The translations under genes and the position numbers were made by a program. A stretch of 64,000 bases of DNA from Yersinia rohdei ATCC 43380 (GTDB taxonomy: Bacteria; Pseudomonadota; Gammaproteobacteria; Enterobacterales; Enterobacteriaceae). The notes beneath the pieces are model-generated. The model saw only the letters and a list, made by a program, of their open reading frames with translations, was not told the DNA's origin and made no database searches. Positions 44,683-53,538 of this stretch are shown here, in pieces (the first letter of the stretch is position 1; the number at the start of each line of letters is the position of its first letter). The stretch lies in contig NZ_ACCD01000017.1 in the NCBI RefSeq assembly GCF_000173775.1, positions 1 to 64,000 on the forward strand. Reading direction: 5' to 3'.

Positions 44683-44708
44683 AAAAAGCAGACGGCGAAC
44701 CGCCTGCT
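44683..44708 (-). terminator. UUCG-tetraloop terminator behind hcp
   Basis: On the minus strand AGCAGGCGG-TTCG-CCGTCTGCT folds into a 9-bp stem with one G-U pair and an extra-stable UUCG loop, followed by TTTTGG. It lies 134 nt after the hcp stop and 147 nt before the clpV start. Confidence 0.75.
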
Positions 44709-44717
44709 TGTAATGAT

Positions 44718-44840
44718 TACCCTCAATAATTCGTGTTGCAGGCAGGCGGCAAGTGAACGAGCCCCTGGGAGCATAGATAACTATGTGACCAGGGTGAGCG
44801 AACGTCGCCAACGCACCTGCGGCGCGAAGAATAACGGGTA
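44718..44840 (-). repeat. ERIC element directly behind hcp
   Basis: A 123-bp imperfect palindrome bounded by TACCC and GGGTA. The core CCCTGGGAGCATAG...CTATGTGACCAGGGTGAGCG is the ERIC signature (AAGTGACTGGGGTGAGCG). It begins one nucleotide beyond the hcp stop codon, so it forms the hcp 3'-UTR and comes before the terminator at 44683-44708. Confidence 0.82.
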
Positions 44841-44841
44841 A

Positions 44842-45333
44842 CTAGGCGGTGGTGCGTTCGTTCCAAGAATCGGAATGAATGATGTTGCCGTCGTTATAAG
44901 TCCAGGTGATTTTTTCGTAACGCAATTCAATCGCTTCCAGGTGATTGTGTTTCTCTTTGGCCGGATCTTTGATGTCATGCATCTTCGGCGCCACTTTCAC
45001 CAGTTTCACGTTTTCCAGTTTGGTGTTGAAATACTCCACTTCCTGGCCAGCATCGTTAATGCGATACCATTTGAATTCCGCCGATTTCAACGTTTGACCG
45101 GTGGTCACTGCCTTATACAAATACGGGCTGGACGAGTCGATTTCTTTGGTGAACAGGAACGGGGTATGAATACGGGTACCGGTCAGCTTGCCGGTGTTGT
45201 TGTCAGTCGGGATATACAGGTTATGTTCCTGCGCCACTATCTCGATGCTGCCTTCGCGATCTTTAACGTCTACGGAACCTTTAATGTCCGCACCGCCGTC
45301 GTCTTTCAGCCACAGATATACTGGAATTGCCAT
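44842..45333 (-). CDS. hcp: T6SS tube protein Hcp (TssD)
   Basis: 163-residue Hcp. It opens with AIPVYLWLKDDGGADIKGSVD and contains GTRIHTPFLFTKEIDSSSPYLYKAVTTGQTL, the central Hcp motif, and the C-terminal HLEAIELRYEKITWTY. Hexameric rings of this protein form the inner tube and carry small effectors. Hcp must be made in excess. The gene lies 3 nt after the OmpA-domain gene and is followed at once by an ERIC repeat and a strong terminator, which may protect the upstream mRNA and limit downstream transcription. Confidence 0.95.
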   Translation of the reverse strand: MAIPVYLWLKDDGGADIKGSVDVKDREGSIEIVAQEHNLYIPTDNNTGKLTGTRIHTPFLFTKEIDSSSPYLYKAVTTGQTLKSAEFKWYRINDAGQEVEYFNTKLENVKLVKVAPKMHDIKDPAKEKHNHLEAIELRYEKITWTYNDGNIIHSDSWNERTTA

Positions 45334-45336
45334 GGT

Positions 45337-47064
45337 TTACTTCTCCATTTCTTGAGTTGATACGTCACTTTCATCCTGTGACGCTGTTTTTACGCCTGGC
45401 AGGCGACAGGCATCGGCCTGCGGCACCAGACTAATTTCGACACGGCGGTTGAGCGCACGGCCCGTTTCCGTATCGTTAGGTTTTAGAGGACGACTCTGGC
45501 CATAGCCCTGTACGGCAAAACAGCTTTCCGGAATATCCCCGGTATCGCGCATCCAATTGCGTACTGATTCCGCCCGCTTAAGTGACAAAATCTGGTTAGA
45601 TTTACTCTCCCCGGTAATATCAGTGTGACCCGCCACCACGATCAGCCAGCCCGGTTTGGCCTTAATCCCGACCAGCGCATTGATAAGCACTTTGGTGGAG
45701 CCGGATTTGAGCGTGGACTGCCCCACATCAAAGAGCGACAGGCTATCCAGACGGAGAGTTTTAGGCCCTTGAACAATGCGATTAATCACCGGGGGAGGCG
45801 GTGGAGGAGGTGTCCAACTATTGATAGCAATATCAAGCGGAGCCCTAAGCCGCAGCCCTTGATACAGGCCCAAAGACAGACGCATAGGGGCACCACTACG
45901 GAGCCAGTCATCCAGCAGCTGTGCATCCGCACGCAGTTGCTGCTGAGCTAAAGTTTTAGGGGCAGGAGGCGTACCAGTGAGCCTTTGATACAACGACAAA
46001 TGATCACCAACACTTTGAACCAAACGTTGGTTATTGATAAAAGAGGCCAGCAGGGCAAACAGTAAAAAGACACCGCACAACGCGCCCGCCATCAGCCCGC
46101 TCTGCATCAAGCGAGAGACGCCGCGACGACGAGGCAAATAAGGCAGTAGTACGTCGGGCAACGGCAGATTATCTTGCGCCAGAGTCATCTCCGGCGTTAG
46201 CGTAGTTATCCCGCGAATGTATGTCTGCCACAAATTATCCTGACGCCCTGCCACTGGGGTAAAGCAGCACCCCCATACACAAGGAGTCAGCGCAGGGACA
46301 TCCCCTTGCCGCTGAGTCAGGATGTTCAGTACATGTTCATCAAGCCAAAGTAGAAGGCTTTCCATCCAGAATACAGAGCTCAACTTTTCCTGACCGTTGC
46401 GGGACTCTGGATGTTGGCTCCATTCAACCAGCGGCACAGTACCGGCTCCGGCCTCCTGTACCTGAATGCCTTTCAGCCCAGGAGTGACTGTATACCAGCG
46501 TTCGGCCGGCACAGATGAAGCCGCAAGCGGTGAAATCCAGGTACTTAGCCAGACCGGAGGGATCCCCGCCAGCCATCCTTTGCACTGCACGATGGCCCGT
46601 TGCCAGCTGCGCAGCGATTGTGAAAAATCATCCCTATCCTGATGCTGCTCCGGCACTATGGCCAATAACACCGAGATCTGGGCAATCAGTGCCGGGCGTT
46701 CTGCGGCCAGATGTTGTGCGAGTATCGGTAGCTGCTCTGGCATTTTTACGGCCAGATACCAACCCTGATGGGTTTCACGAAAGGACGTAGAGGCGGGAAA
46801 TAAAACGTGGCTATCACCACAAACCAACACCACCGCGCCCTGAAAATCTTCAGGTGGCAGCGTTGAATCTGCAATGGACTCGTAAACCACTTTATTGCGG
46901 TTGTGCTTGTGCCACTGAAAATAACCGACCGCACCGCTGAGAATAATAACCAGCATGCTTAGTGCTACACGGCTACCCGTTCCCAGCGGCCAAAAACCCA
47001 AAATAAGCCACAGTGCCAGGCAGGTTCCCAGCAGCAACAAGAGTAACGGTGTTAATCCACGCAT
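45337..47064 (-). CDS. T6SS-associated OmpA-domain membrane protein
   Basis: 575 residues. Two N-terminal membrane segments lie at about 3-50 and a third near 325-345 (LMAGALCGVFLLFALLASFI). A Pro run (TPPPPPPPVINR) sits near 425. The C-terminal OmpA/MotB-like peptidoglycan-binding domain at about 440-555 reads LSLFDVGQSTLKSG...VVAGHTDITGESKSNQILSLKRAESVRNWM and GRALNRRVEISL. It follows tssL by 3 nt. In clusters where TssL is short, as here, such a protein supplies the peptidoglycan anchor of the envelope complex, a role comparable to TagL. The cytoplasmic part between the membrane segments has no recognised domain. Confidence 0.88.
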   Translation of the reverse strand: MRGLTPLLLLLLGTCLALWLILGFWPLGTGSRVALSMLVIILSGAVGYFQWHKHNRNKVVYESIADSTLPPEDFQGAVVLVCGDSHVLFPASTSFRETHQGWYLAVKMPEQLPILAQHLAAERPALIAQISVLLAIVPEQHQDRDDFSQSLRSWQRAIVQCKGWLAGIPPVWLSTWISPLAASSVPAERWYTVTPGLKGIQVQEAGAGTVPLVEWSQHPESRNGQEKLSSVFWMESLLLWLDEHVLNILTQRQGDVPALTPCVWGCCFTPVAGRQDNLWQTYIRGITTLTPEMTLAQDNLPLPDVLLPYLPRRRGVSRLMQSGLMAGALCGVFLLFALLASFINNQRLVQSVGDHLSLYQRLTGTPPAPKTLAQQQLRADAQLLDDWLRSGAPMRLSLGLYQGLRLRAPLDIAINSWTPPPPPPPVINRIVQGPKTLRLDSLSLFDVGQSTLKSGSTKVLINALVGIKAKPGWLIVVAGHTDITGESKSNQILSLKRAESVRNWMRDTGDIPESCFAVQGYGQSRPLKPNDTETGRALNRRVEISLVPQADACRLPGVKTASQDESDVSTQEMEK

Positions 47065-47067
47065 CCG

Positions 47068-47721
47068 TTAGTGCATCCCTGTCAATTGAGACACCATGTG
47101 CGTCAGTCGGGTGGACAACGTGAACCACAGCCCCACCAGTATGACGACGCCCGCCCCCCACGAGAACCAATAGGTTTTGCGTCCGGAGCGCAGGCGCAAT
47201 GAGCGCGAAACCACCGGCGTATCCTGTGAGGAGGCAAACGGCGGTACCAGCAAACTCAGCTTGCGCACCACATCTTCCCGGCGCTCGTCGCCTTGTTCAC
47301 GGTAGCGACCGGCAAACCCCAGGGTCAACGCGCGGTAAAAACAGGTCAATACCGCCGTATCCGGTGCCGGTTCCTGCAATACAGTACGGATCCGCTCCCA
47401 CAGCTCTTCACCCGCATTCAAGGTATTGAAGTAACGGGCTTGAAGCGGGTCTTTCAGCCATTTCATATAACCGCTGTCTTGCTTCTGGCGGTTTAGGACA
47501 CTTTCATCCAGTAACGCGCACTGGGTGTACAGCATATGGTCACAGCTGATTTCGCTGAAGCCAGCGTGGGACAGCGCCGTGCGCGCGCCGTCAATCCACT
47601 CACAGGCTCGACGGTACAACGCTTCCCCGTCTTCAATTTCCTGACCATTACGTAACTGGCTGACCATCAGCCAACAGGGGTAAAAAACCGTATCAACAAC
47701 CGACGTATTTATTTTGCTCAT
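47068..47721 (-). CDS. tssL: T6SS inner-membrane protein TssL (DotU/IcmH family, short form)
   Basis: 217 residues. The cytoplasmic hook-like domain lies at 1-180 (VFYPCWLMVSQLRNGQEI; MLYTQCALLDESVLNRQ; FYRALTLGFAGRYREQGDERREDVVRKL). A single C-terminal membrane anchor is at about 188-208 (YWFSWGAGVVILVGLWFTL). There is no OmpA domain fused, but one is encoded by the next gene. With TssM and TssJ it forms the envelope complex and contacts the baseplate through TssK. It overlaps the tssK stop by 4 nt. Confidence 0.93.
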   Translation of the reverse strand: MSKINTSVVDTVFYPCWLMVSQLRNGQEIEDGEALYRRACEWIDGARTALSHAGFSEISCDHMLYTQCALLDESVLNRQKQDSGYMKWLKDPLQARYFNTLNAGEELWERIRTVLQEPAPDTAVLTCFYRALTLGFAGRYREQGDERREDVVRKLSLLVPPFASSQDTPVVSRSLRLRSGRKTYWFSWGAGVVILVGLWFTLSTRLTHMVSQLTGMH

Positions 47722-49055
47722 GAGCGCAGCACCGCAAACAGTTCAAGTTTGACATCGCCCAGTGAACCTGGGGTGTAGAAAGCACAGTTACCCGCATCCA
47801 GCATGGCTTGCGCCGCGGGCCCCTTGAGGTCAAGGGCAAAATACTGATTCTCCAGACGTAGCGGGATAGCGGCGGGCACATGAGATAGCGGTTTCATCGC
47901 CACACCGTTGAGTGCCACATTGACCACATCTGACACATCCTCAACGCTGCCCGCCTTACATAACAACGGGAACTGGGTTTGCAACAGATGGTTGGGGATA
48001 GAAGATCGGACAGAGAGATAGAAATCAGCCCCTTCACGCAGGCGGGCGTCATGCAATGAACCTGTCCAGAACTGGCCCTCGTGAGCCAATTCAATCGCCA
48101 CCATACGCGATGGCAGACTGGCTTCGAGCAGGGCATCAAGTAAGCTAAACAGTGGCGGGAAAACCCGCTCTGGCGCGTCATGCTGATAAAGCGGAATATC
48201 TTCGGCTTTATGCTCAAGGGAAAAGGTCAGCAGGCTACCGGCGAGGCGGGCCAGTTCACGATAGAACAGTTCAGGATGGCGGGAAGGCGTCTGATACAGT
48301 TCCATCAATACCGGTTCAGCACTGTTTAGCGCATTCAGCAACCAAAATAGCGACACATCGGCCACGGCGAAATCCGCCATCCGCTCGTTGCTCTCACGCC
48401 GCATTCCCATCAAACGGCGTCGACGTGCCTGTAGGCGATGGATTAAATCGCCCAGTTCGGTCAATACCGTCTGACTTGCCGCCAGTGACAGCATCGGGGG
48501 AATAAAACTCTCATCCTGTATCCACTGCCCCTGCGCATTGCGAATCAACCGCACCACTGGACAAGTCAGATAGGCACTGTTTTCCTGATGAGCAAAACGC
48601 AACGTGACGGCGTGGCGCATGATTGCCAGTTCGGTGCGCTCATGGCCGGCAAGTTCTTGTACCGTAACCCATTCCTGCTGCCAACGGCGAGGGCGCGCGC
48701 TGTCCTGCCCATCATCCAGATTGCCACCGTTGGCAGAAAGCAAGGGTAATGCCAACACGACGTCTACGGCGTCGCGGTCTGTCACGGTGGACAAATCACA
48801 CGCGGGGGGCAGATTATCCGCCCGTACAGAATCAATTAGCGTGCCATCAGGAAAGCGAACCACCAGCCGCAGAGCATTCAGCCGAGAAAGCGCCAACGAT
48901 CCACTGTCAAATGCCGCATCAATGACACCCCATGGGGATGCCAGTGTCATATGTGCCACGCTGTCTGCCACATAGGCATCCCAACGGGCCTGCTGCTGGA
49001 ATTGTTGTGGGGCCAAAAAGGCCCCGTCGTTCCATAACGGACGATAAATTTTCAT
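47718..49055 (-). CDS. tssK: T6SS baseplate protein TssK
   Basis: 445 residues. The N-terminal shoulder domain begins MKIYRPLWNDGAFLAPQQFQQQARWDAYV, typical of TssK, and a helical middle and C-terminal head domain follow (FYTPGSLGDVKLELFAVLRS at the end). TssK trimers link the TssF2G wedges to TssL and TssM in the membrane. The gene follows tssC by 10 nt and is coupled to tssL by a 4-nt overlap. Confidence 0.93.
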   Translation of the reverse strand: MKIYRPLWNDGAFLAPQQFQQQARWDAYVADSVAHMTLASPWGVIDAAFDSGSLALSRLNALRLVVRFPDGTLIDSVRADNLPPACDLSTVTDRDAVDVVLALPLLSANGGNLDDGQDSARPRRWQQEWVTVQELAGHERTELAIMRHAVTLRFAHQENSAYLTCPVVRLIRNAQGQWIQDESFIPPMLSLAASQTVLTELGDLIHRLQARRRRLMGMRRESNERMADFAVADVSLFWLLNALNSAEPVLMELYQTPSRHPELFYRELARLAGSLLTFSLEHKAEDIPLYQHDAPERVFPPLFSLLDALLEASLPSRMVAIELAHEGQFWTGSLHDARLREGADFYLSVRSSIPNHLLQTQFPLLCKAGSVEDVSDVVNVALNGVAMKPLSHVPAAIPLRLENQYFALDLKGPAAQAMLDAGNCAFYTPGSLGDVKLELFAVLRS

Positions 49056-49065
49056 CGTGTCTCCG

Positions 49066-50610
49066 TTATGCCTTAGCCTTCGGCATCTGAGAAACCAATG
49101 ACAGATTCACGTCCATGCCTTCCACCTGGAAGTGCGGTACCGCATACAATTTCACACGGAAGAAGCCGGGGTTATCTTCGATATCTTCCACTGTGACTTT
49201 CGCATCACGCAATGGATGAGACGCCTGCAGGTCGTCGCCCGGATCGGTCATTTCAGTCACCAGCCCACTGATCCAGTTGTTCAGCTCCAGCTCCAACAGA
49301 CGGCGGTCTTTAGTGGTGCCGATATTCTCGCGCTGAATCAATTTCAGATAATGCGCAATACGCGACAGCAAGAAAATGTACGGCAGGCGGGCGTTAATAC
49401 GGCTGTTGGCGGTGGCGGCAGCGGTCTCATACAATGCCGGTTTCTGCGCCGAGTTGGCCGAGAAGAAGCAGGAGTAATCACGGTTTTTGTAGTACGACAG
49501 TGGGATAAAGCCCAGGTTGGCAAACTCAAACTCGCGCGTTTCTGGGATCATTACTTCTGAAGGGATTTTGACCTGATTACCGGTACCCAAGTCATACAGG
49601 TGAATAGGTAAATCGGTGACTGCACCGCCCGCTTGTGGGCCACGAATTTGTACGCACCAGCCATTTTTAATGAAGCTTTTCACCATGTTGGCAGCAAATG
49701 AGAATGATGCATTCGCCCACAGGTATTTTTCGTGATCCGGGCCTTTCACTTCTTCGACATAGTTAAAACTGCGCACCGGCACGGTATCCGGGCCATAAGG
49801 CAAGCGCCCTAATACGCGCGGCATGGTCAGGCCGATATAGCGCGCATCGTCGGAGTCACGGAAGGATTTCCACTTAATGTATTCCGCGCGGTCAAAATAG
49901 TTGCCAATGTCTTTGATGGCGGCCACTTCTTCCATCGAATCTTTAAGGAAGAATTTCGGGCCAACGGCGCCGATGAAAGGCATGTGCGCCGCGGCAGACA
50001 CCTTAGAAATATTGCGCAGCAGAGCAATATCTTGTGGGCCAGAATCGAATTCATAGTTGGAGATGACCGAACCAATCGGCTCACCGCCCGGTGTGTCATA
50101 TTCCTGAATATAGGTATGGCGATACAGGCCGCTTTGTACAATTTCCGGACAGTCTTCAAAGTCCTGACGCAAATCTTCTTTGGAGACGTCCAACAGTTCG
50201 ATTTTGACATTCTGACGGAAATCAGTGCGGTCAATCAGGAACTTAAGGCCACGCCAGCCAGATTCTACGCGCTGGAAATCTGGGTGGTGCATCACCGCAT
50301 CCAACTGGCGACTGATTTGGTCATCTAGCGCCGCAATGTGGCCATCCAGCAGAGTTTTATCCAGCTTTTCCACTTTTTTAGACGATTGCTTCAGCAGGTC
50401 TAAAAAGACGCTAACCGCAGCGGTCACGCGCTCATCGGTGGTCGCTTCTGCCAGGGCATCGTTGTTCTGAAAGGCATCAAGGCCGGTCAGGGAGGATACC
50501 GGGCTAAGGTTAATTTTTTCAAATAGTGAGGCATAAACCCCCTGAGCCACAGGGTTATTATCTAATAGGGTCGTCGCACTACCCTGCGCAGTATTTTCCT
50601 GTACAGACAT
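49066..50610 (-). CDS. tssC: T6SS sheath large subunit TssC
   Basis: 514 residues, VipB-type sheath protein. Family motifs are YASLFEKINLSP, VESGWRGLKFLIDRTDFRQNVKIELLDVSKEDLRQDFED, PFGSVISNYEF-like GEPIGSVISNYEF and the C-terminal FRVKLYAVPHFQVEGMDVNLSLVSQMPK. It assembles with TssB into the contractile sheath. Of two ATG codons I use 50610 (MSVQENT), which has AGGA 8 nt upstream; the one at 50616 is too close to it. It lies 48 nt behind tssB. Confidence 0.95.
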   Translation of the reverse strand: MSVQENTAQGSATTLLDNNPVAQGVYASLFEKINLSPVSSLTGLDAFQNNDALAEATTDERVTAAVSVFLDLLKQSSKKVEKLDKTLLDGHIAALDDQISRQLDAVMHHPDFQRVESGWRGLKFLIDRTDFRQNVKIELLDVSKEDLRQDFEDCPEIVQSGLYRHTYIQEYDTPGGEPIGSVISNYEFDSGPQDIALLRNISKVSAAAHMPFIGAVGPKFFLKDSMEEVAAIKDIGNYFDRAEYIKWKSFRDSDDARYIGLTMPRVLGRLPYGPDTVPVRSFNYVEEVKGPDHEKYLWANASFSFAANMVKSFIKNGWCVQIRGPQAGGAVTDLPIHLYDLGTGNQVKIPSEVMIPETREFEFANLGFIPLSYYKNRDYSCFFSANSAQKPALYETAAATANSRINARLPYIFLLSRIAHYLKLIQRENIGTTKDRRLLELELNNWISGLVTEMTDPGDDLQASHPLRDAKVTVEDIEDNPGFFRVKLYAVPHFQVEGMDVNLSLVSQMPKAKA

Positions 50611-50658
50611 CAGCATGTTCCTTTTCTTCTTTCCGTTTACAAGCGGCTAATTCAGTGA

Positions 50659-51159
50659 TTAACAGTCTTTCGGGGCCAGAGCCGCCAATTCCGCACGCAG
50701 TTCATCGCTCAGCGCATCGTCTTTGAGGATATTTTCCAGCTCACGGCGGAAGGTGGCGTTGTCCAGCAGATTGGATTTGAGGTCACGCAGCAGGTTGCGC
50801 ATCGCCAATAAGGCACGCAGTTGCGGGATTTGACGGGCGACGCTTTCCGGCTCGAAATCTTTCATATCACGGAAGGTCAGAGACACGGCGGTGTCGGTAT
50901 TATCCGCAGCCAAAGTATCTGACACGGTTAATTTCAGGCTCGGCTGGAACTCGGCCAGTACACTGTTAAAATTATTCTTGTTGATATTAAGTTTTTCGCG
51001 CTCAGACAGTGGGCGTTGTTCCTGGCCATTGCTGTAATCCCCCATGACTAACAGTTTCAGAGGAAGCTCCATTTTCTTCTGGGCTCCGCCTGTATGGAGG
51101 TCTAATTTAATATTAACGCGCGCCTTGGGTATTTCATTTTGGAAGCTTGAAGAGGACAT
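50659..51159 (-). CDS. tssB: T6SS sheath small subunit TssB
   Basis: 166 residues, VipA-type. Recognisable segments are SSFQNEIPKARVNIKLDLHTGG, LPLKLLVMGDYSNGQEQRPLSEREKLNINKNNFNSVL (the family's characteristic block) and FEPESVARQIPQLRALLAMRNLLRDLKSNL. It is the first gene of the T6SS operon, with AAGGAAAG before its ATG. About 850 bp of AT-rich control DNA lie upstream. Confidence 0.95.
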   Translation of the reverse strand: MSSSSFQNEIPKARVNIKLDLHTGGAQKKMELPLKLLVMGDYSNGQEQRPLSEREKLNINKNNFNSVLAEFQPSLKLTVSDTLAADNTDTAVSLTFRDMKDFEPESVARQIPQLRALLAMRNLLRDLKSNLLDNATFRRELENILKDDALSDELRAELAALAPKDC

Positions 51160-51423
51160 CGACTTTCCTTGTTAGGGGAAGGGGATTTAGGAAATCCATT
51201 CCTGATGATATGTGTAAAATAATCTACGTCGCCTAACTAAACATCCGTAACCTACCGATAAAACAGGTGGATTAAATAATAAAAATTGTTCGCAGAAAAT
51301 ATTATCCATTCATCTGATGGCATTAAACTGTCTCTGAAAGGTATTTTTAATACACATGAACAACTCAAGTAAATACCTGACAGGCGGCAGTGTAGAAACA
51401 TTAGCTTTATAACACCAATGAGT

Positions 51424-51444
51424 TAAATGTTACCAAATGTAACT
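51424..51444 (-). promoter_or_regulatory. candidate OmpR box upstream of tssB
   Basis: Minus strand TTACATTTGGTAACAT with flanks matches, at about 17 of 21 positions, the E. coli ompC C1 OmpR site as I remember it, and about 15 of 21 of the ompF F1 site. It lies 265-285 nt upstream of the tssB start and 13-38 nt upstream of a possible -10 element. GTTAC-N5-GTAAC is also a perfect inverted repeat. Confidence 0.4.
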
Positions 51445-51471
51445 GTAAATTTTCATTACAATGATGATATA

Positions 51472-51485
51472 TAAGAAGTTTCCTA
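51472..51485. promoter_or_regulatory. RcsAB-like box 1 upstream of tssB
   Basis: TAAGAAGTTTCCTA matches 12 of 14 positions of the RcsAB box (TAAGAATATTCCTA). It lies 313-326 nt upstream of tssB and shares TTCCTACAC with box 2. Confidence 0.5.
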
Positions 51486-51577
51486 CACACCGTTTCATAA
51501 ATGAATGTTAAGAGCGTGTTATTGATGAGTTTAATGAAAATCATAAAAACCAAATTAGGACTCTTCCTTAATAATTG

Positions 51578-51591
51578 AAGGAATATTCCTA
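51578..51591. promoter_or_regulatory. RcsAB-like box 2 upstream of tssB
   Basis: AAGGAATATTCCTA matches 12 of 14 positions of the RcsAB box consensus, including the whole GAATATTCCTA half. It lies 106 bp from box 1. Confidence 0.5.
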
Positions 51592-51963
51592 CACGACTTC
51601 CGTTATAAAAGTGTGACTCAAATCAAATATATTTTTATGAAAAAACAGGATGCACTACCATACCTATTATGATAATGAATCAGTTGACCATTGATAACCC
51701 AAACATGATTTACCCATCAGAAAATTATTGAACAACCCTGTCAACTCAGATATTGATTTTAGTACCCTTTCCTTACTAATAAACGCGTCGGTTAATATCT
51801 TATAAATAACCCGCTGAGGCACTGAGGTAATACCGGAGATAATTGTGTTGTAATGTGAGAAGTTACCGGGAGCGGCACGAACTAAATAATGCGTTTGATG
51901 AGGCTGATAATTGCAGGACTAAGTACTAAAGTAGGATATTAAGCTGCAACTCACCCAATAAAT

Positions 51964-51995
51964 CGAGGCCAATAACCTTATAATTATCAGCCTCG
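51964..51995 (-). terminator. hairpin behind tctA
   Basis: CGAGGCTGATAA and TTATTGGCCTCG (minus strand) form a 12-bp stem with two G-U pairs. It starts 15 nt after the tctA stop. The following tract ATTTATT is only moderately U-rich. Confidence 0.5.
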
Positions 51996-52010
51996 GAGTG
52001 AGGTGCAGCT

Positions 52011-53528
52011 TTAGCCTTCGTTAACGGTTGAGTTTGATTGGCGAAGTTTACGTATCACCCGCAAGATAGGCGGCAGAAGCAATACCACAACGGCCAGTAT
52101 GAGTAAGCTTTTGGCAATGGGGCTAGACCACAGAATATCGTAGTTTCCATTGCTAATGGACAGCGCGCGACGCAAGTTTTGCTCCAACATTTCGCCCAAA
52201 ACAAAACCTAAAATCAACGGGGACATTGGGAAATTCATTTTTCTAAGCAGATAGCCAAAGACCCCTAATCCGACCATTAACATCAGGTCGAAAGTGGTGC
52301 TGTGCACCGCATAGACCCCTACCGCAGAGACTGCCGCAATAGCGGGGACAAGAAACCATAGCGGAATCGTTAGCATGCGAGTGAAGAAGCCGACCAGAGG
52401 CAAGTTCATCAGCAGCAATATCACATTAGCTATCAATAAAGAGGCAATTAGCCCCCAGACGATATCCGGTTGCTCGGTGAACATTGCCGGCCCCGGCGTG
52501 ATATTATAGAGGGTCAATGCCCCCATCATTACCGCCGTGGTGCCAGACCCAGGGACGCCCAGAGTCAGCATCGGAATAAAAGATCCACAAGCAGAGGCAT
52601 TATTTGCCGCCTCAGGAGCTGCAACACCACGAATATCCCCTTTACCAAAGCTATCACTGTTGCCACTGATGCGCTTTTCGGTCATGTAGGTCAATGCGCT
52701 GGCAATGGTGGCCCCCGCTCCCGGCAGAATCCCGACAAAGAAACCAATCACAGAAGAGCGCAATGTTGGCCCGACACACTCTGCGGCTTCTTTACGGTTG
52801 AACATCAATCGGCCGGTTTTACGCACCAGTTTCTGTCCGGTGCTGGTGCTTTCTAGCATCAGCAAGATTTCACTGACCGAAAATAACCCAATCACTACCA
52901 CGATAAATTGGATCCCATCGGACAGATGAACACTATCAAATGTGAAGCGATAAACACCGGTATTTGCATCCACGCCGACCGTGGCCAGCCCCAATCCGAT
53001 TAAGGCCGCTAACAATGATTTTAAGGGGTTTTGGCTCATCATGCTGCCAAGACAGGCGATGGCGAAAACCATTAATGCGAAATACTCCGATGGGCCGAAG
53101 GCCAGTGACCACTGCGCCAGTAGCGGTGCAAACAGAATAATCCCACCAATTGCCAGTATTGAACCAACAAATGAGCTAACCGCTGAAATAGATAGCGCTA
53201 CACCGGCACGGCCTTGTTGCGCCATCGGGTAACCATCGAGGGCGGTCATGATGGCCGCGGCATCGCCGGGCACATTAAGTAATATGGATGAAATACGCCC
53301 ACCATATTCACAACCGATATAAACCGTGGCCAGCAAGATAAGAGCAGACTCTGCCGGCAGTTTGAGGGCGAAAGCGAGTGGCAGCAAAATAGCCACGCCA
53401 TTGATCGGCCCCAATCCCGGCAGTAAACCAACAATAGTGCCGATAAAGCAGCCTATTAAGGCAATCATCAGGTTTTGTGGTGTTAATGCCACCTCAAATC
53501 CTTGCGATAAATACATCCAAGTGTCCAT
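52011..53528 (-). CDS. tctA: tripartite tricarboxylate transporter large membrane subunit TctA
   Basis: 505 residues with about 11-12 membrane segments. Family signatures are GTIVGLLPGLGPINGVAILLPLAF near residue 30, YGGRISSILLNVPGDAAAIMTALDGYPMAQQGRAG near 75 and the second repeat GILPGAGATIASALTY near 265. It transports citrate or another tricarboxylate together with TctB, using substrate captured by TctC. I use the ATG at 53528, with GAGG 5 nt upstream; a GTG lies one codon earlier. It is the last gene of tctCBA. Confidence 0.94.
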   Translation of the reverse strand: MDTWMYLSQGFEVALTPQNLMIALIGCFIGTIVGLLPGLGPINGVAILLPLAFALKLPAESALILLATVYIGCEYGGRISSILLNVPGDAAAIMTALDGYPMAQQGRAGVALSISAVSSFVGSILAIGGIILFAPLLAQWSLAFGPSEYFALMVFAIACLGSMMSQNPLKSLLAALIGLGLATVGVDANTGVYRFTFDSVHLSDGIQFIVVVIGLFSVSEILLMLESTSTGQKLVRKTGRLMFNRKEAAECVGPTLRSSVIGFFVGILPGAGATIASALTYMTEKRISGNSDSFGKGDIRGVAAPEAANNASACGSFIPMLTLGVPGSGTTAVMMGALTLYNITPGPAMFTEQPDIVWGLIASLLIANVILLLMNLPLVGFFTRMLTIPLWFLVPAIAAVSAVGVYAVHSTTFDLMLMVGLGVFGYLLRKMNFPMSPLILGFVLGEMLEQNLRRALSISNGNYDILWSSPIAKSLLILAVVVLLLPPILRVIRKLRQSNSTVNEG

Positions 53529-53538
53529 CACAACCTCA

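Larger units (their letters stand above)
51160..51963. other. T6SS control region without genes
   Basis: About 800 bp of AT-rich DNA with no credible gene on either strand. It contains a candidate OmpR box and two RcsAB-like boxes (listed separately), a possible -10 element TATAAA on the minus strand at 51406-51411 with no good -35, and a CRP-like half-matched site TGTGA-N6-TCAAA at 51612-51627. Its composition would suit H-NS binding. Confidence 0.6.

Noticed and set aside
51612-51627. CRP site TGTGA-N6-TCAAA upstream of tssB
   Set aside because: Only one half matches well, and such matches are common in AT-rich DNA; noted in the region entry only.
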